Below, one piece after another: positions 5,397-12,582 of a DNA stretch of 23,468 nucleotides. Source of the stretch: a virus; IMG/VR virus record IMGVR_UViG_3300009449_000034, positions 1 through 23,468 of that record; one strand, 5' to 3'. Numbering within the stretch: position 1 is the stretch's first letter; every line of letters starts with the position of its first letter. The position numbers and the translations under genes were made by a program. A model generated the notes under the pieces. It was not told the DNA's origin. It ran no database searches and saw only the letters and a list, made by a program, of their open reading frames with translations.

Positions 5397-6890
5397 ATGA
5401 CCCTGAAGAATACCCATCCTGAGTATGACAAGGTCATCGAGGATTACGTCCAGATGGCTGACGTGTACGCAGGCCAGCGAGTCATTAAGGAAAAAGGCGT
5501 CAGGTATCTCCGCGCTACCGGAAGCCAAGTGATTGATGGTGCCCTCCAGGCACGCGAACCGGGTTACGGCGCATACCTCGCGTACAAAGACCGCGCAGTG
5601 TTCCCAGAGATCGTACAGCAGGCCGCTGGCACAATGACCGGCATCCTTTCAAAGGACCTGTGGACCATCGAACTACCGCCCGAGATGGAGCCGCTCCTTG
5701 ATAACGCGACCCGTCAAGGCGAGACCCTACACCAACTTCTACGTCGAATCCACGAAGCGCAACTTATCTACGGCCGCATGGGCCTCCTGATCGACACAGC
5801 GCCGGACCGAGAGCTTCCTTTCTTTGTCACGTACGACGCGCGAAGCATAATCAACTGGAGCGATCGGCGGGACTACGGCCACGGCTCCGACATGCTAGAC
5901 TTTGTTGTCACTGAAGAGATCGAGCAGATCAATGAAGGTTTTGGCAGCTACGCCTGGACGGAAGAGGAAGTGCATCGCGCACTCTTCCTGGACGAGAATG
6001 GTAACTACAGCACCCAGACTGAACAGGACCGGATCACGAGCGAAACCCTCACCCCAACCTTTCGCGGGCAGTCATTAGACTTTGTCCCGTTTACCTTTAT
6101 CAACGCTTCCGATCTGGAAGCAACTCCGGGAGTTATCCCGTTGCTGGGCAGCTCTAACGCAGCCCTTACCATCTATCAATCAGAAGCCGACTTTCGTCAG
6201 ACCTTGCACCACCTCGGACAAGAGACACTAATCATTACCGGGGTCGCCCCTGGCTCTGAACTAGACGATGATCAGCCCACGCGCATCGGCGCTGGCGCGA
6301 TCATCGAACTCCCCGAAGGTGCGGACGCTAAGTTCATCGGACTCTCAGGCGTAGGCCTGACCGAGCAACGAATGGCTCTGGAAGGCGACTACAAACGCGC
6401 GCAGTCCGAAGGCTCAAAACTCCTTGAGAACACCAGCTCCCAAGCGGAGTCCGGTGAGGCTCTCAAGGTTCGCGTTGCAGCCAAGACGACTACGCTTCGC
6501 TCAATTGCTCGCACCTCAGCCCTCGGGCTCGAAACCTCGCTGAAGCAGATGGCCCGCTGGATGGGTGCCGACGAGGCAGCCGTTCGAGTGATTCCGGTTA
6601 CGGACTTCACAGAGGACCGACTACCGCCGCAGGAGATCATGAACCTTATGGAAGCGAAGGCAGCGGGTCTCCCGATGTCCTACGCATCTATACATGAGTA
6701 TTTGGTCAAGCATGATGTCGCAGAGAAGCGATTTGATGATGAGATTGCGGAGATCGCAGCCGAGGGGAACGTCCTCGAAGCAATCCGCAAGTCTAGTCTC
6801 TCGGTCGCTTCGGAAGAGGCGCAAACAGCTCAGCAACAGGATAACAGTAACGAACAACCCCCGACTGACCAGCAGGACGTCGAGGAATAA
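5397..6890 (+). CDS. Portal protein (DUF4055 type)
   Basis: A 497-aa protein that forms the twelve-subunit ring at one head vertex, through which DNA enters and to which the tail attaches. The pattern from the N-terminus matches the DUF4055 portal family: HPEYDKVIEDY...DVYAGQ near the start, YLAYKDRAVFPEIVQQAAGTM near residues 60-80, and LIYGRMGLLIDT near 125. The C-terminal 40 residues are glutamine- and asparagine-rich and probably disordered. SD is TAGGAGA about 6 nt before the ATG. AGCGCGTGA lies 33 nt before the start. The order terminase-portal-scaffold-capsid supports the call. Confidence 0.88.
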   Translation: MTLKNTHPEYDKVIEDYVQMADVYAGQRVIKEKGVRYLRATGSQVIDGALQAREPGYGAYLAYKDRAVFPEIVQQAAGTMTGILSKDLWTIELPPEMEPLLDNATRQGETLHQLLRRIHEAQLIYGRMGLLIDTAPDRELPFFVTYDARSIINWSDRRDYGHGSDMLDFVVTEEIEQINEGFGSYAWTEEEVHRALFLDENGNYSTQTEQDRITSETLTPTFRGQSLDFVPFTFINASDLEATPGVIPLLGSSNAALTIYQSEADFRQTLHHLGQETLIITGVAPGSELDDDQPTRIGAGAIIELPEGADAKFIGLSGVGLTEQRMALEGDYKRAQSEGSKLLENTSSQAESGEALKVRVAAKTTTLRSIARTSALGLETSLKQMARWMGADEAAVRVIPVTDFTEDRLPPQEIMNLMEAKAAGLPMSYASIHEYLVKHDVAEKRFDDEIAEIAAEGNVLEAIRKSSLSVASEEAQTAQQQDNSNEQPPTDQQDVEE

Positions 6891-6931
6891 CCCACCGTAG
6901 GCCGAACTCTATGTTGAGTGAGGCCGACCCA

Positions 6932-6955
6932 AGCGCGTGACGCGCAAAGGATAAA
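6932..6955 (+). promoter_or_regulatory. Leader hairpin motif before the scaffold gene
   Basis: AGCGCGTGACGCGC can fold as GCGCG-TGA-CGCGC just upstream of the SD (AAAGGATA). The stretch starting ACCCAAGCGC is repeated almost exactly before the 10273 gene (10241-10263), with AGCGCATGACGCGC and AAGGATA. Related copies are at 5364 (portal) and 9475 (PhoH). Confidence 0.6.
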
Positions 6956-6960
6956 CCAAA

Positions 6961-7776
6961 ATGATTAAACGACGAATTGAATCACTCGAAGATGCGGGCG
7001 ACCTCGCAAGCTACTACGTTGAAACAGATGGCGGCTATGAGCTGCAAGTTGATGGCCCTGGATCGGAAGACGTATCCAAGCTCAAGCAAGCCCTAGCCGC
7101 AGAGCGCAGCGCACACAAGGAAACGAAGTCCCGTTACACTGGCATCGACCTCTCAGCTACAGAAATTCAGGAACTGCGCGACCGCGCGGACGACCTCAGC
7201 TTCCAGCTTGAGTCGGCACCCAAGGCAGCGGACCCGCAGGAACTGGAAGACCGCGCGGAACTTCTCGCCGCTCGCAAGACGCGAGAGCTTGACCGCGAAC
7301 TCCAGTCTCTCCGTGAGCAGAACAGCAGCTACACCAACGCCATCCAGATGCACGAAGCGGCACAGACTCAGCGCACCATGCGCGATGCTGCCCTCGACGC
7401 CATCTCTGGGGATAAGGGCGTCCAGCTTGTGGATTCTGCTCGTGAGGATCTCCTCCCCTTCGTTGAGCGCAGCTTCGAGCTGAACGACCTCGGCGAGATC
7501 GTCTCCAAGGATGGAGTCGGGCTTGAGCCGGGTCTTACAATTCGTGAATCGCTTACAGAAATGCAAGCCTCTGGACGGCGCAGCCACTGGTTCAAACAGT
7601 CGGCTGGCGCGGGTGCTGCGGGCAGCAAGTCGGGAGCCCCGGCTGGTGGCCCGAACCCCTTCCAGAAGGAAACTTTCAATATGACCGAGATCGGTGCTCT
7701 TGTTAAGGCCGATCCCGCGCGAGCCAAGGCTTTGGCGAAGGCCGCAGGCGAGAATCCGGCTAAGTTCGGAATCTGA
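6961..7776 (+). CDS. Head scaffold protein
   Basis: A 271-aa protein. The N-terminus has the typical start of phage scaffolds (LASYYVETDGGYELQVDG, then SKLKQALAAERSAHKETKSRY). The middle (about residues 40-130) is a charged helical coiled coil rich in E, R, A and L. Near residue 215 is a glycine/alanine-rich hinge, followed by a C-terminal helical segment (PNPFQKE...ALAKAAG) suitable for binding the coat protein. It lies between portal and capsid genes, the usual place. Its role is to direct capsid assembly and then leave. No protease motif is visible in it, so it probably exits or is removed without self-cleavage. Confidence 0.8.
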   Translation: MIKRRIESLEDAGDLASYYVETDGGYELQVDGPGSEDVSKLKQALAAERSAHKETKSRYTGIDLSATEIQELRDRADDLSFQLESAPKAADPQELEDRAELLAARKTRELDRELQSLREQNSSYTNAIQMHEAAQTQRTMRDAALDAISGDKGVQLVDSAREDLLPFVERSFELNDLGEIVSKDGVGLEPGLTIRESLTEMQASGRRSHWFKQSAGAGAAGSKSGAPAGGPNPFQKETFNMTEIGALVKADPARAKALAKAAGENPAKFGI

Positions 7777-7790
7777 TCGCAATAAGTTCT

Positions 7791-7809
7791 ACCGGGGGAG
7801 CCCCCTGGT
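7791..7809 (+). terminator. GC hairpin after the scaffold gene
   Basis: ACCGGGGG pairs with CCCCCTGGT across a 3-nt loop (one G-T pair). A weakly T-rich TTGATTTGTG follows. It probably reduces read-through or stabilises the upstream message rather than ending transcription completely. Confidence 0.4.
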
Positions 7810-7815
7810 TGATTT

Positions 7816-7866
7816 GTGTACTTGAAGTACACGCCACGCCATCTGAACAATTATTTGTACTATAGG
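7816..7866 (+). promoter_or_regulatory. Capsid-gene control region with 17-bp palindrome
   Basis: GTGTACTTGAAGTACAC (7816-7832) is a perfect inverted repeat of 8-bp arms around one G, a typical dimer-binding operator shape. It is followed by GTACTATAGG at 7857-7866, which resembles GTACTGTAGG of promoter copy 3. At the matching distance upstream the CACGCC here parallels GACGCC of copy 3, but the CTAAGTGA and GAGATAAT boxes are not conserved. This is a possible divergent promoter of the same family with its own operator. Confidence 0.4.
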
Positions 7867-7873
7867 CCAACAT

Positions 7874-7895
7874 GCCCAACAGTGGGCGTGGCCCA
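7874..7895 (+). promoter_or_regulatory. Two mutually exclusive hairpins in the capsid leader
   Basis: GCCCA (7874-7878), TGGGC (7883-7887) and GCCCA (7891-7895) lie in a row. The central TGGGC can pair perfectly with either flank, giving a loop of ACAG or of GTG. The second hairpin ends 24 nt before the capsid start codon. Confidence 0.45.
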
Positions 7896-7919
7896 ACTTC
7901 AAAAGGAACTTAAATCAAA

Positions 7920-8927
7920 ATGGCAACTACCCAAATCGCAGACGTGATCGTCCCGGATGTTTTCTCGGCGTACACGCAGCAACTCAGCACGGAGCTTAGC
8001 CTCCTTGTGCGGTCGGGCGTCATCGCTCGTAACCCCGCACTCGACGCTTTCTTGTCCGGTGGGGGCAATCTGATCCAGATGCCCGTCTGGGAAGACCTGC
8101 TGGACACTGAAGCCAACGTATCCGGCGACAGTGGCGCAGCAACACCTGAAAAGGCTGGGTCTCACAAAGAGATCGGCATTCGACACAACCGCAATCAGGC
8201 TTGGTCCGCTATGGACCTTGCGAGCCAGCTCGCTGGTTCTGACCCGATGGCGATGGTCGCTGGTCGAGTCGCTTCTTACTGGGTTCGACAAGAGCAGAAG
8301 ATGGTCAACGCGATCCTGGAGGGTCTTATCCTCGATGAGGCGGGCCTGATCAACGACATCGCTGCTGCTAATAACACGGACGCGGTTGCGGCTAACCTCG
8401 CAACGAGCAGCGACATCCTGGACACATTCCAGCTTCTCGGCGACCACAAGAGCGACGTTACGGCCATCGCGGTCCACTCGGTTGTTCACACGAACCTCCA
8501 GAAGGCGAACCTCATTGACTTCATCCCGGACAGCCGTGCAGACGTTGGGTTCGGAACCTACATGGGGCGCACGCTCCTCGTAGACGACGGACTGACCGTT
8601 GACAATAGTCGTCACAAGGCGGACACGACCACTGATCAGCCGATGTACACCTCGGTTGCGTTTGGTCCTGGTGCGTTCCAGTACGGCGTTGGCTCTCCCC
8701 GAGTCGGCACTGAAATCGAACGTAACGCCCTGAACGGCAACGGCGGCGGCGAAGAGATCCTCGTTAACCGACGTGAGTTCGTGCTTCACCCCAAGGGCTT
8801 CTCGGTTGCGACCAACGTCGCGGCTGGCGAATCCCCCACGAATGCGGAACTGAAGGTGAACACTGCGTACACGACGGTCGGACAGCGCAAGGACATCCCG
8901 CTGGCGATCCTTCGCTCGAACGGTTAA
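7920..8927 (+). CDS. Major capsid protein
   Basis: A 335-aa coat protein that builds the icosahedral shell, presumably with the HK97 fold. Typical features of this capsid family are a start with IADVIVPDVFSAY, a block SGGGNLIQMPVWEDL near residue 46, QAWSAMDLASQLAGSDPM near 93, a central helix containing VASYWVRQEQKMVNAILEGL, and FGTYMGRTLLVDDG near 211. There is no long N-terminal extension to be cleaved, consistent with the separate scaffold and no visible protease. SD AAAAGGAAC lies about 11 nt upstream. The leader carries a palindrome and alternate hairpins, in line with high and separately controlled expression. Confidence 0.88.
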   Translation: MATTQIADVIVPDVFSAYTQQLSTELSLLVRSGVIARNPALDAFLSGGGNLIQMPVWEDLLDTEANVSGDSGAATPEKAGSHKEIGIRHNRNQAWSAMDLASQLAGSDPMAMVAGRVASYWVRQEQKMVNAILEGLILDEAGLINDIAAANNTDAVAANLATSSDILDTFQLLGDHKSDVTAIAVHSVVHTNLQKANLIDFIPDSRADVGFGTYMGRTLLVDDGLTVDNSRHKADTTTDQPMYTSVAFGPGAFQYGVGSPRVGTEIERNALNGNGGGEEILVNRREFVLHPKGFSVATNVAAGESPTNAELKVNTAYTTVGQRKDIPLAILRSNG

Positions 8928-8939
8928 ATCACAACTGTC

Positions 8940-8970
8940 GGGGCCGGGGGGCAATACGCCCCCCGGCCCC
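8940..8970 (+). terminator. Very stable GC hairpin after the capsid gene
   Basis: GGGGCCGGGGGGC and GCCCCCCGGCCCC form a perfect 13-bp stem around AATAC. No T run follows and the next gene starts 16 nt later, so it is more likely a partial terminator or a 3' block that protects the capsid message. Confidence 0.6.
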
Positions 8971-8985
8971 CGAAAGGCCATATAT

Positions 8986-9405
8986 ATGCCTAAACTCAGT
9001 AGCAAGACTTCGCACGCACTCGGGGCGCAGAACGCACGACGACAGGAAGCCATGTCCGGCGATCTGGTTTTCACTGCGTCCCCAGCAACGCTCGGCACGT
9101 CGGAAGCCGTGGCCGACGCAGGAACAACTCGTACCGTTCAGGTTGCACTCAAGAACGCAGCGGGTGATGTCCACGAATGGTTCAATAAGGCCATCACGAC
9201 GGGCGTGGCAGTGTCCGACTCCACCACCCCAACTCCAACAATCCCATCCACTACCCTCACGTTTGTGAACGGTCTGGCTTCGGTTGTTGTCACCTACCCT
9301 GCTGGCGTGTATGGCGCCGGAGAAGCGGTCACTCTGACCGTCAACGCCGCCACCATTTTGGGCGAGACGGTTGCAGCAGTAACGAGCGTTGATACGCTCG
9401 TATAA
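8986..9405 (+). CDS. Ig-like head decoration or fibre protein
   Basis: A 139-aa protein. The first 25 residues are basic (MPKLSSKTSH...ARRQEAMSG) and could anchor it to the capsid. The rest is a beta-rich, threonine-, valine- and alanine-rich domain with the pattern of a bacterial Ig-like (filamin/BIg) module: TTRTVQVALKNAAGDVHEW, then LTFVNGLASVVVTYPAG, then GEAVTLTVNA. Such proteins placed directly after the capsid gene usually decorate the capsid and bind surface sugars. The gene ends in a small CGAGCG/CGCTCG hairpin. Confidence 0.65.
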   Translation: MPKLSSKTSHALGAQNARRQEAMSGDLVFTASPATLGTSEAVADAGTTRTVQVALKNAAGDVHEWFNKAITTGVAVSDSTTPTPTIPSTTLTFVNGLASVVVTYPAGVYGAGEAVTLTVNAATILGETVAAVTSVDTLV

Positions 9406-9416
9406 GCATAGAGACT

Positions 9417-9438
9417 GGAGGGGCCTCCGGGCCCCTCC
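9417..9438 (+). terminator. GC hairpin, partial terminator
   Basis: GGAGGGGC and GCCCCTCC form an 8-bp stem around CTCCGG, 11 nt after the decoration gene. TTGTCT follows, a poor T tract, so termination is probably partial. Confidence 0.5.
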
Positions 9439-9474
9439 TTGTCTGACGCTGCCCATGGGGGTCAGTGAACCACT

Positions 9475-9488
9475 AGCGCATGAAGCGC
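9475..9488 (+). promoter_or_regulatory. Leader hairpin motif before PhoH
   Basis: AGCGCATGAAGCGC, a GCGC/GCGC hairpin with loop ATGAA, lies 27 nt before the GTG start of the PhoH gene. It is the same motif as at 6932 and 10246. Confidence 0.5.
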
Positions 9489-9501
9489 CGAGAGGGAACC
9501 T

Positions 9502-10227
9502 GTGACCAAGAGAGAGAAGCGAAAAGCGAAGCGAGCCGTTGAATTAGTGCCCGAACTTGTAAAGACTCCGCCCGTGAAAAAGGTGGTTCTCAAGGCTCGA
9601 AACTTCAGGCAGCGGCGACTGCTTGCTGCGCTCAAGGACGACAGTCAGAAGATTATATTTGCTAGTGGTCCTGCCGGGACTGGTAAGACCTACGTGTCTA
9701 CCCTCTTCGCGGTACAGCAGCTTCAGGAGAAGAGCATCGAACGGCTCGTCATCACTCGCCCCGCAGTTAGTGTGGACGAGCAGCACGGCTTCTTACCCGG
9801 AACGATCGAAGATAAGATGGCCCCCTGGTTGGGCCCTATTTTAGACTGCCTCGGTGAGTATTACCGGCCTGATGAGATCAAGCAGCTCATCCAGGACAAG
9901 GTGATCGAGATTGCTCCGCTCGCATACATGCGTGGCCGGACTTTCAAGAATGCGATCATCATTTTGGACGAGAGTCAGAACACCACACCAAGCCAGATGC
10001 AGATGATTACGACTCGCATCGGCGAGGGTTCGCGTCTGTTTGTTACAGGCGACGGCGCCCAGTTCGACCGTGGCTACGAGAAGAACGGCTTAGCCGACAT
10101 CATCCGGCGTATCGGTCAAGCCCCTAGTGACTTGATCGCACACATTAAGTTCACTGAGGATGAAGTCGAGCGATCCGCTATCGTGGCCGAGATGGTTCGG
10201 CTCTACAACAACAACCCGGATGCCTGA
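9502..10227 (+). CDS. phoH: PhoH-like ATPase
   Basis: A 241-aa P-loop protein starting at GTG (SD GAGAGGG 5 nt upstream). Walker A is GPAGTGKT at residues 56-63, Walker B ILDESQN at 154-160, and the block LVITRPAVSVDEQHGFLPG near 82-100 is diagnostic of PhoH. The usual TGDPxQ sensor reads TGDGAQFD (182-189), with glycine for proline. The first 27 residues are strongly basic and extra to the core. PhoH proteins are ATPases with proposed RNA-related roles; their part in infection is unsettled. The gene is common in marine phages, but lying between capsid and tail genes is unusual and means it is expressed with the virion genes. Confidence 0.9.
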   Translation: MTKREKRKAKRAVELVPELVKTPPVKKVVLKARNFRQRRLLAALKDDSQKIIFASGPAGTGKTYVSTLFAVQQLQEKSIERLVITRPAVSVDEQHGFLPGTIEDKMAPWLGPILDCLGEYYRPDEIKQLIQDKVIEIAPLAYMRGRTFKNAIIILDESQNTTPSQMQMITTRIGEGSRLFVTGDGAQFDRGYEKNGLADIIRRIGQAPSDLIAHIKFTEDEVERSAIVAEMVRLYNNNPDA

Positions 10228-10245
10228 TGACAGGTAGCCAACCCA

Positions 10246-10263
10246 AGCGCATGACGCGCGGAA
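10246..10263 (+). promoter_or_regulatory. Leader hairpin motif before the 111-aa gene
   Basis: AGCGCATGACGCGC with downstream AAGGATA repeats the scaffold leader almost exactly (including the preceding ACCC) and lies 27 nt before the ATG. The stem is GCGC/GCGC around ATGAC. Confidence 0.6.
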
Positions 10264-10272
10264 GGATACAAC

Positions 10273-10608
10273 ATGAGCGAAAACAAGAAACCCCGCGCTT
10301 TCAAACCAAAGCGCGAGAACCCCATCCCCGGCTCGCCTGAAATTGACGGCAAGTTTCCCGGTGACGAGGGGTATGACTACGAAGCTGCGTATGCAGCTCT
10401 GACCGCAGAGGTCAAAGGGCACGAAGACGCGGCGGCGGCGGCGGTTGCCGTCCGGCACAAGCTCGGCGGCGTTCGCCCCGAACCCAAGACGCTCACCTCC
10501 ACGGAGCTTTGGCTGTCTCAGCAGGCGACACGCCGTATGATTCAGGCAGAGTCCGACGAAAAGAAGAACAAGATCGCGGCGGTGCTGCGCGAAATGAAAT
10601 TGATATGA
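10273..10608 (+). CDS. Unknown small protein in head module
   Basis: A 111-aa protein I do not recognise. The first 30 residues are basic and proline-rich (KKPRAFKPKRENPIPGSP). The middle is acidic with an alanine run (EDAAAAAVAV, around residue 58). The C-terminal third is a charged helix (QATRRMIQAESDEKKNKIAAVLREMKLI). SD AAGGA is 8 nt upstream. The leader motif it shares with the scaffold suggests common control with head assembly genes. It is the last gene before a strong terminator. It may be a minor head protein or assembly factor. Confidence 0.6.
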   Translation: MSENKKPRAFKPKRENPIPGSPEIDGKFPGDEGYDYEAAYAALTAEVKGHEDAAAAAVAVRHKLGGVRPEPKTLTSTELWLSQQATRRMIQAESDEKKNKIAAVLREMKLI

Positions 10609-10618
10609 ACATAAACCC

Positions 10619-10668
10619 GGAGTGTTGTTGAGTCTCCTGCTGCGCTTACGCGCTTGACTCCACGCTCC
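10619..10668 (+). ncRNA. Candidate structured RNA element
   Basis: Three nested stems align on one axis: GGAGTGT (10619-10625) with ACGCTCC (10662-10668), GAGTC (10630-10634) with GACTC (10656-10660), and GCGC (10642-10645) with GCGC (10650-10653) closing a TTAC loop. It lies between the 111-aa gene and the strong terminator, where nothing needs to be coded. It may be a 3'-end protecting element or a small RNA ended by the terminator. Confidence 0.4.
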
Positions 10669-10674
10669 TAAACT

Positions 10675-10727
10675 GCGGAGAGGATAAAGGCGAGCACATC
10701 TCCTTATCCTCTCCGCTATTTTTTTTT
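10675..10727 (+). terminator. Strong intrinsic terminator
   Basis: GCGGAGAGGATAA (10675-10687) and TTATCCTCTCCGC (10704-10716) form a perfect 13-bp stem, followed after TA by nine T. This is a textbook Rho-independent terminator and closes the packaging/head operon. No clear promoter for the next gene is visible downstream of it. Confidence 0.9.
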
Positions 10728-10745
10728 GTTTACTAGGGAGCCAAC

Positions 10746-11558
10746 ATGGCCAAACTCAAACGCGGCAAGGGTACCACCATCGCGCAGAAGCAATGGTACG
10801 TGATGGATAAGAACAAAGACAGGCGCGCAGCCGTCCCCGCAGAGGAGCCTCTGGGGTACGAGTATACTTGGGCGTGGGACATGGCTACAGTGACAGCGTC
10901 TGACGGCCACACCGAGCCGAGTGGGTATGATGCCATTACGCCCCAATACACGTCTTCCTCAACCGGCGGTACTGGCGTTCGAGTGGCGGCTGGCATAAGT
11001 TCTACCGGGTATCTTGAATGGACTGACGCAAACCTAGATAACACCACCCACTCAGCCGGAACTGGGGGTATGCCAGATGATTCTATACCTATTTCTGGAG
11101 AGACCTCCCATCCGGGTCAGTATATAAGTTGGGTCGTAAGCATAGACCAGTTCGATATTACCTCCCCCACGACTATCATGGCCGCACCATCTTGGGAACT
11201 GGGTAACGCCGTCAGCGGTCGCGTCATCAATCTTCCCTACTTCTCCGGCGCAGGCTTCGGTCCTGCAAATAGACCTGCGTATATAGACGGAGTAGCGATT
11301 AGTGCGAGTTGGGGGGTTCAAAGTGATTGGACTGCCCTGGTCGGAAAAATGTCAACAATTACCTACGACATTGCCACTTCCTTTTACACCGCCGGGGATG
11401 ACGACCCGAGGTATATTAGGTTACACCCACTAAATGACCAATCCTCCAACGTAACTGCTGTAGTTGAATATGATATAACTTATCACGGAGCAATCTTTAG
11501 TGCAACCCCACCCAACGTAACCTCATTGCCGGTTCACACTTCATCCCCGAGCATATAA
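10746..11558 (+). CDS. Unknown virion-type protein
   Basis: A 270-aa protein, family not recognised. A basic N-terminus (MAKLKRGKG) leads into a domain rich in Gly, Ser, Thr, Tyr and Trp with beta-strand character and no long helices, typical of phage surface or fibre-like virion proteins. It uses more ATA, TAT and AGT-type codons than the capsid gene, suggesting a separate origin from the head block. SD GGGAG lies 5 nt upstream of the ATG, just after the terminator T run. It is followed at once by a GTG-started gene, so the two are probably co-translated. Confidence 0.6.
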   Translation: MAKLKRGKGTTIAQKQWYVMDKNKDRRAAVPAEEPLGYEYTWAWDMATVTASDGHTEPSGYDAITPQYTSSSTGGTGVRVAAGISSTGYLEWTDANLDNTTHSAGTGGMPDDSIPISGETSHPGQYISWVVSIDQFDITSPTTIMAAPSWELGNAVSGRVINLPYFSGAGFGPANRPAYIDGVAISASWGVQSDWTALVGKMSTITYDIATSFYTAGDDDPRYIRLHPLNDQSSNVTAVVEYDITYHGAIFSATPPNVTSLPVHTSSPSI

Positions 11559-11559
11559 A

Positions 11560-12582
11560 GTGACCCTCGAAGAGGCGCTCGCGAGCTACACGGAGAACCA
11601 CCAAGTCGATGGGATTCCTTTCACTCGTCACGACCATGGGCTCTACTGGACCGATGATGACAATGCGCTCTATGCGGGCATCCAGCTCGGCGCGATGGCG
11701 TACCGATATGCAGCAGACCCCTCCGATGACAAACTCGAAGCCATCCGAATGTCCCTCCGGGGCATCTCACTGCTAACCACTGTGACCGGAACTCGCGGCG
11801 TCCTGGTTCGCCGCGTGATGCCCTCCCGGATGTCCTCCCGGTTCGGACTAAACTACACCCTGGCCGAAGGCAGCTACTGGTACAGCAAGCCGCTCCAGTC
11901 CCGCAGTGGTTACATTTACCTGCTCAAGACCACGAAGGACCAAGTCACCGGAGTCCTGTTCGGCCTTTCGGTCTGCCGCAAGTTGCTCGCAGGCGTTGAC
12001 GCCCAGATTGACGACTCGGTCACCACGATCATACGCGACCTCTACAATGCGATCTCTGAGCGCAAGTGGAGCCTGAGAGACCATAACTACGAGACCCATG
12101 GCACTAGTGCCCACATACTGGACGCACCGTTACGGCTCAACCTAGAGGCTCTAGCGTACTCCATCGGCCACATCGAAGACAAGCCCCACCAGGGCTGGTT
12201 CAACCACGTCGGACTGATGACGATCCACTATAACACGTTCATCCAGAATGCGTACTCTCACGGACTGAACGCTATGACCGCCCACTCCCTCGACCTGCTC
12301 AACGATTACCACGAGGACAGTAGCGGAGTCCAGGACTGGATTACCAAGATAAACAGGACGATAGCCTTTGAGCACAACCCGTTCTGGGAGCTGCTCCTGA
12401 GAAACGGCACCACCCCAGAGGCCCATGCGCGCCTCGACGCCTTAGCGGACGAACCGTACACACGGTTCTTCATCTGGAACAAATACCGCGCCGAGATCAC
12501 TCAGCGTGAACTGACCACTGGCCCGCAGATCGACTACATGGTCGCAGGCTACATGCGGAACTTCTACAGGAGTACACTATGA
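11560..12582 (+). CDS. Alpha-helical, possible alpha/alpha-toroid protein
   Basis: A 340-aa protein starting at GTG one base after the previous TAA, with no SD, so it depends on translational coupling. It is helix-rich with alternating helix-loop units. The segments LYAGIQLGAMAYRYAADPSDDKLEAIRMSLRGI and TTKDQVTGVLFGLSVCRKLL (quoted here in part) resemble the repeating hairpins of (alpha/alpha)6-barrel glycan-acting enzymes, in which 'kDq..G...G' loops line the active site. Several His, Asp and Trp residues (FTRHDHGLYW, HQGWFNHVG) could be catalytic or sugar-binding. A polysaccharide-modifying virion enzyme is one reading, but no exact family is recognised. Confidence 0.55.
   Translation: MTLEEALASYTENHQVDGIPFTRHDHGLYWTDDDNALYAGIQLGAMAYRYAADPSDDKLEAIRMSLRGISLLTTVTGTRGVLVRRVMPSRMSSRFGLNYTLAEGSYWYSKPLQSRSGYIYLLKTTKDQVTGVLFGLSVCRKLLAGVDAQIDDSVTTIIRDLYNAISERKWSLRDHNYETHGTSAHILDAPLRLNLEALAYSIGHIEDKPHQGWFNHVGLMTIHYNTFIQNAYSHGLNAMTAHSLDLLNDYHEDSSGVQDWITKINRTIAFEHNPFWELLLRNGTTPEAHARLDALADEPYTRFFIWNKYRAEITQRELTTGPQIDYMVAGYMRNFYRSTL

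Noticed and set aside
7899-9098. 399-codon reverse-strand frame opposite the capsid gene
   Set aside because: It is antisense to a clear capsid gene and reflects codon bias in the + strand gene; its protein has no recognisable pattern.
10619-10668. tRNA gene
   Set aside because: The 50-nt fold is one long stem; there is no anticodon or T-arm with a GTTCRA consensus.
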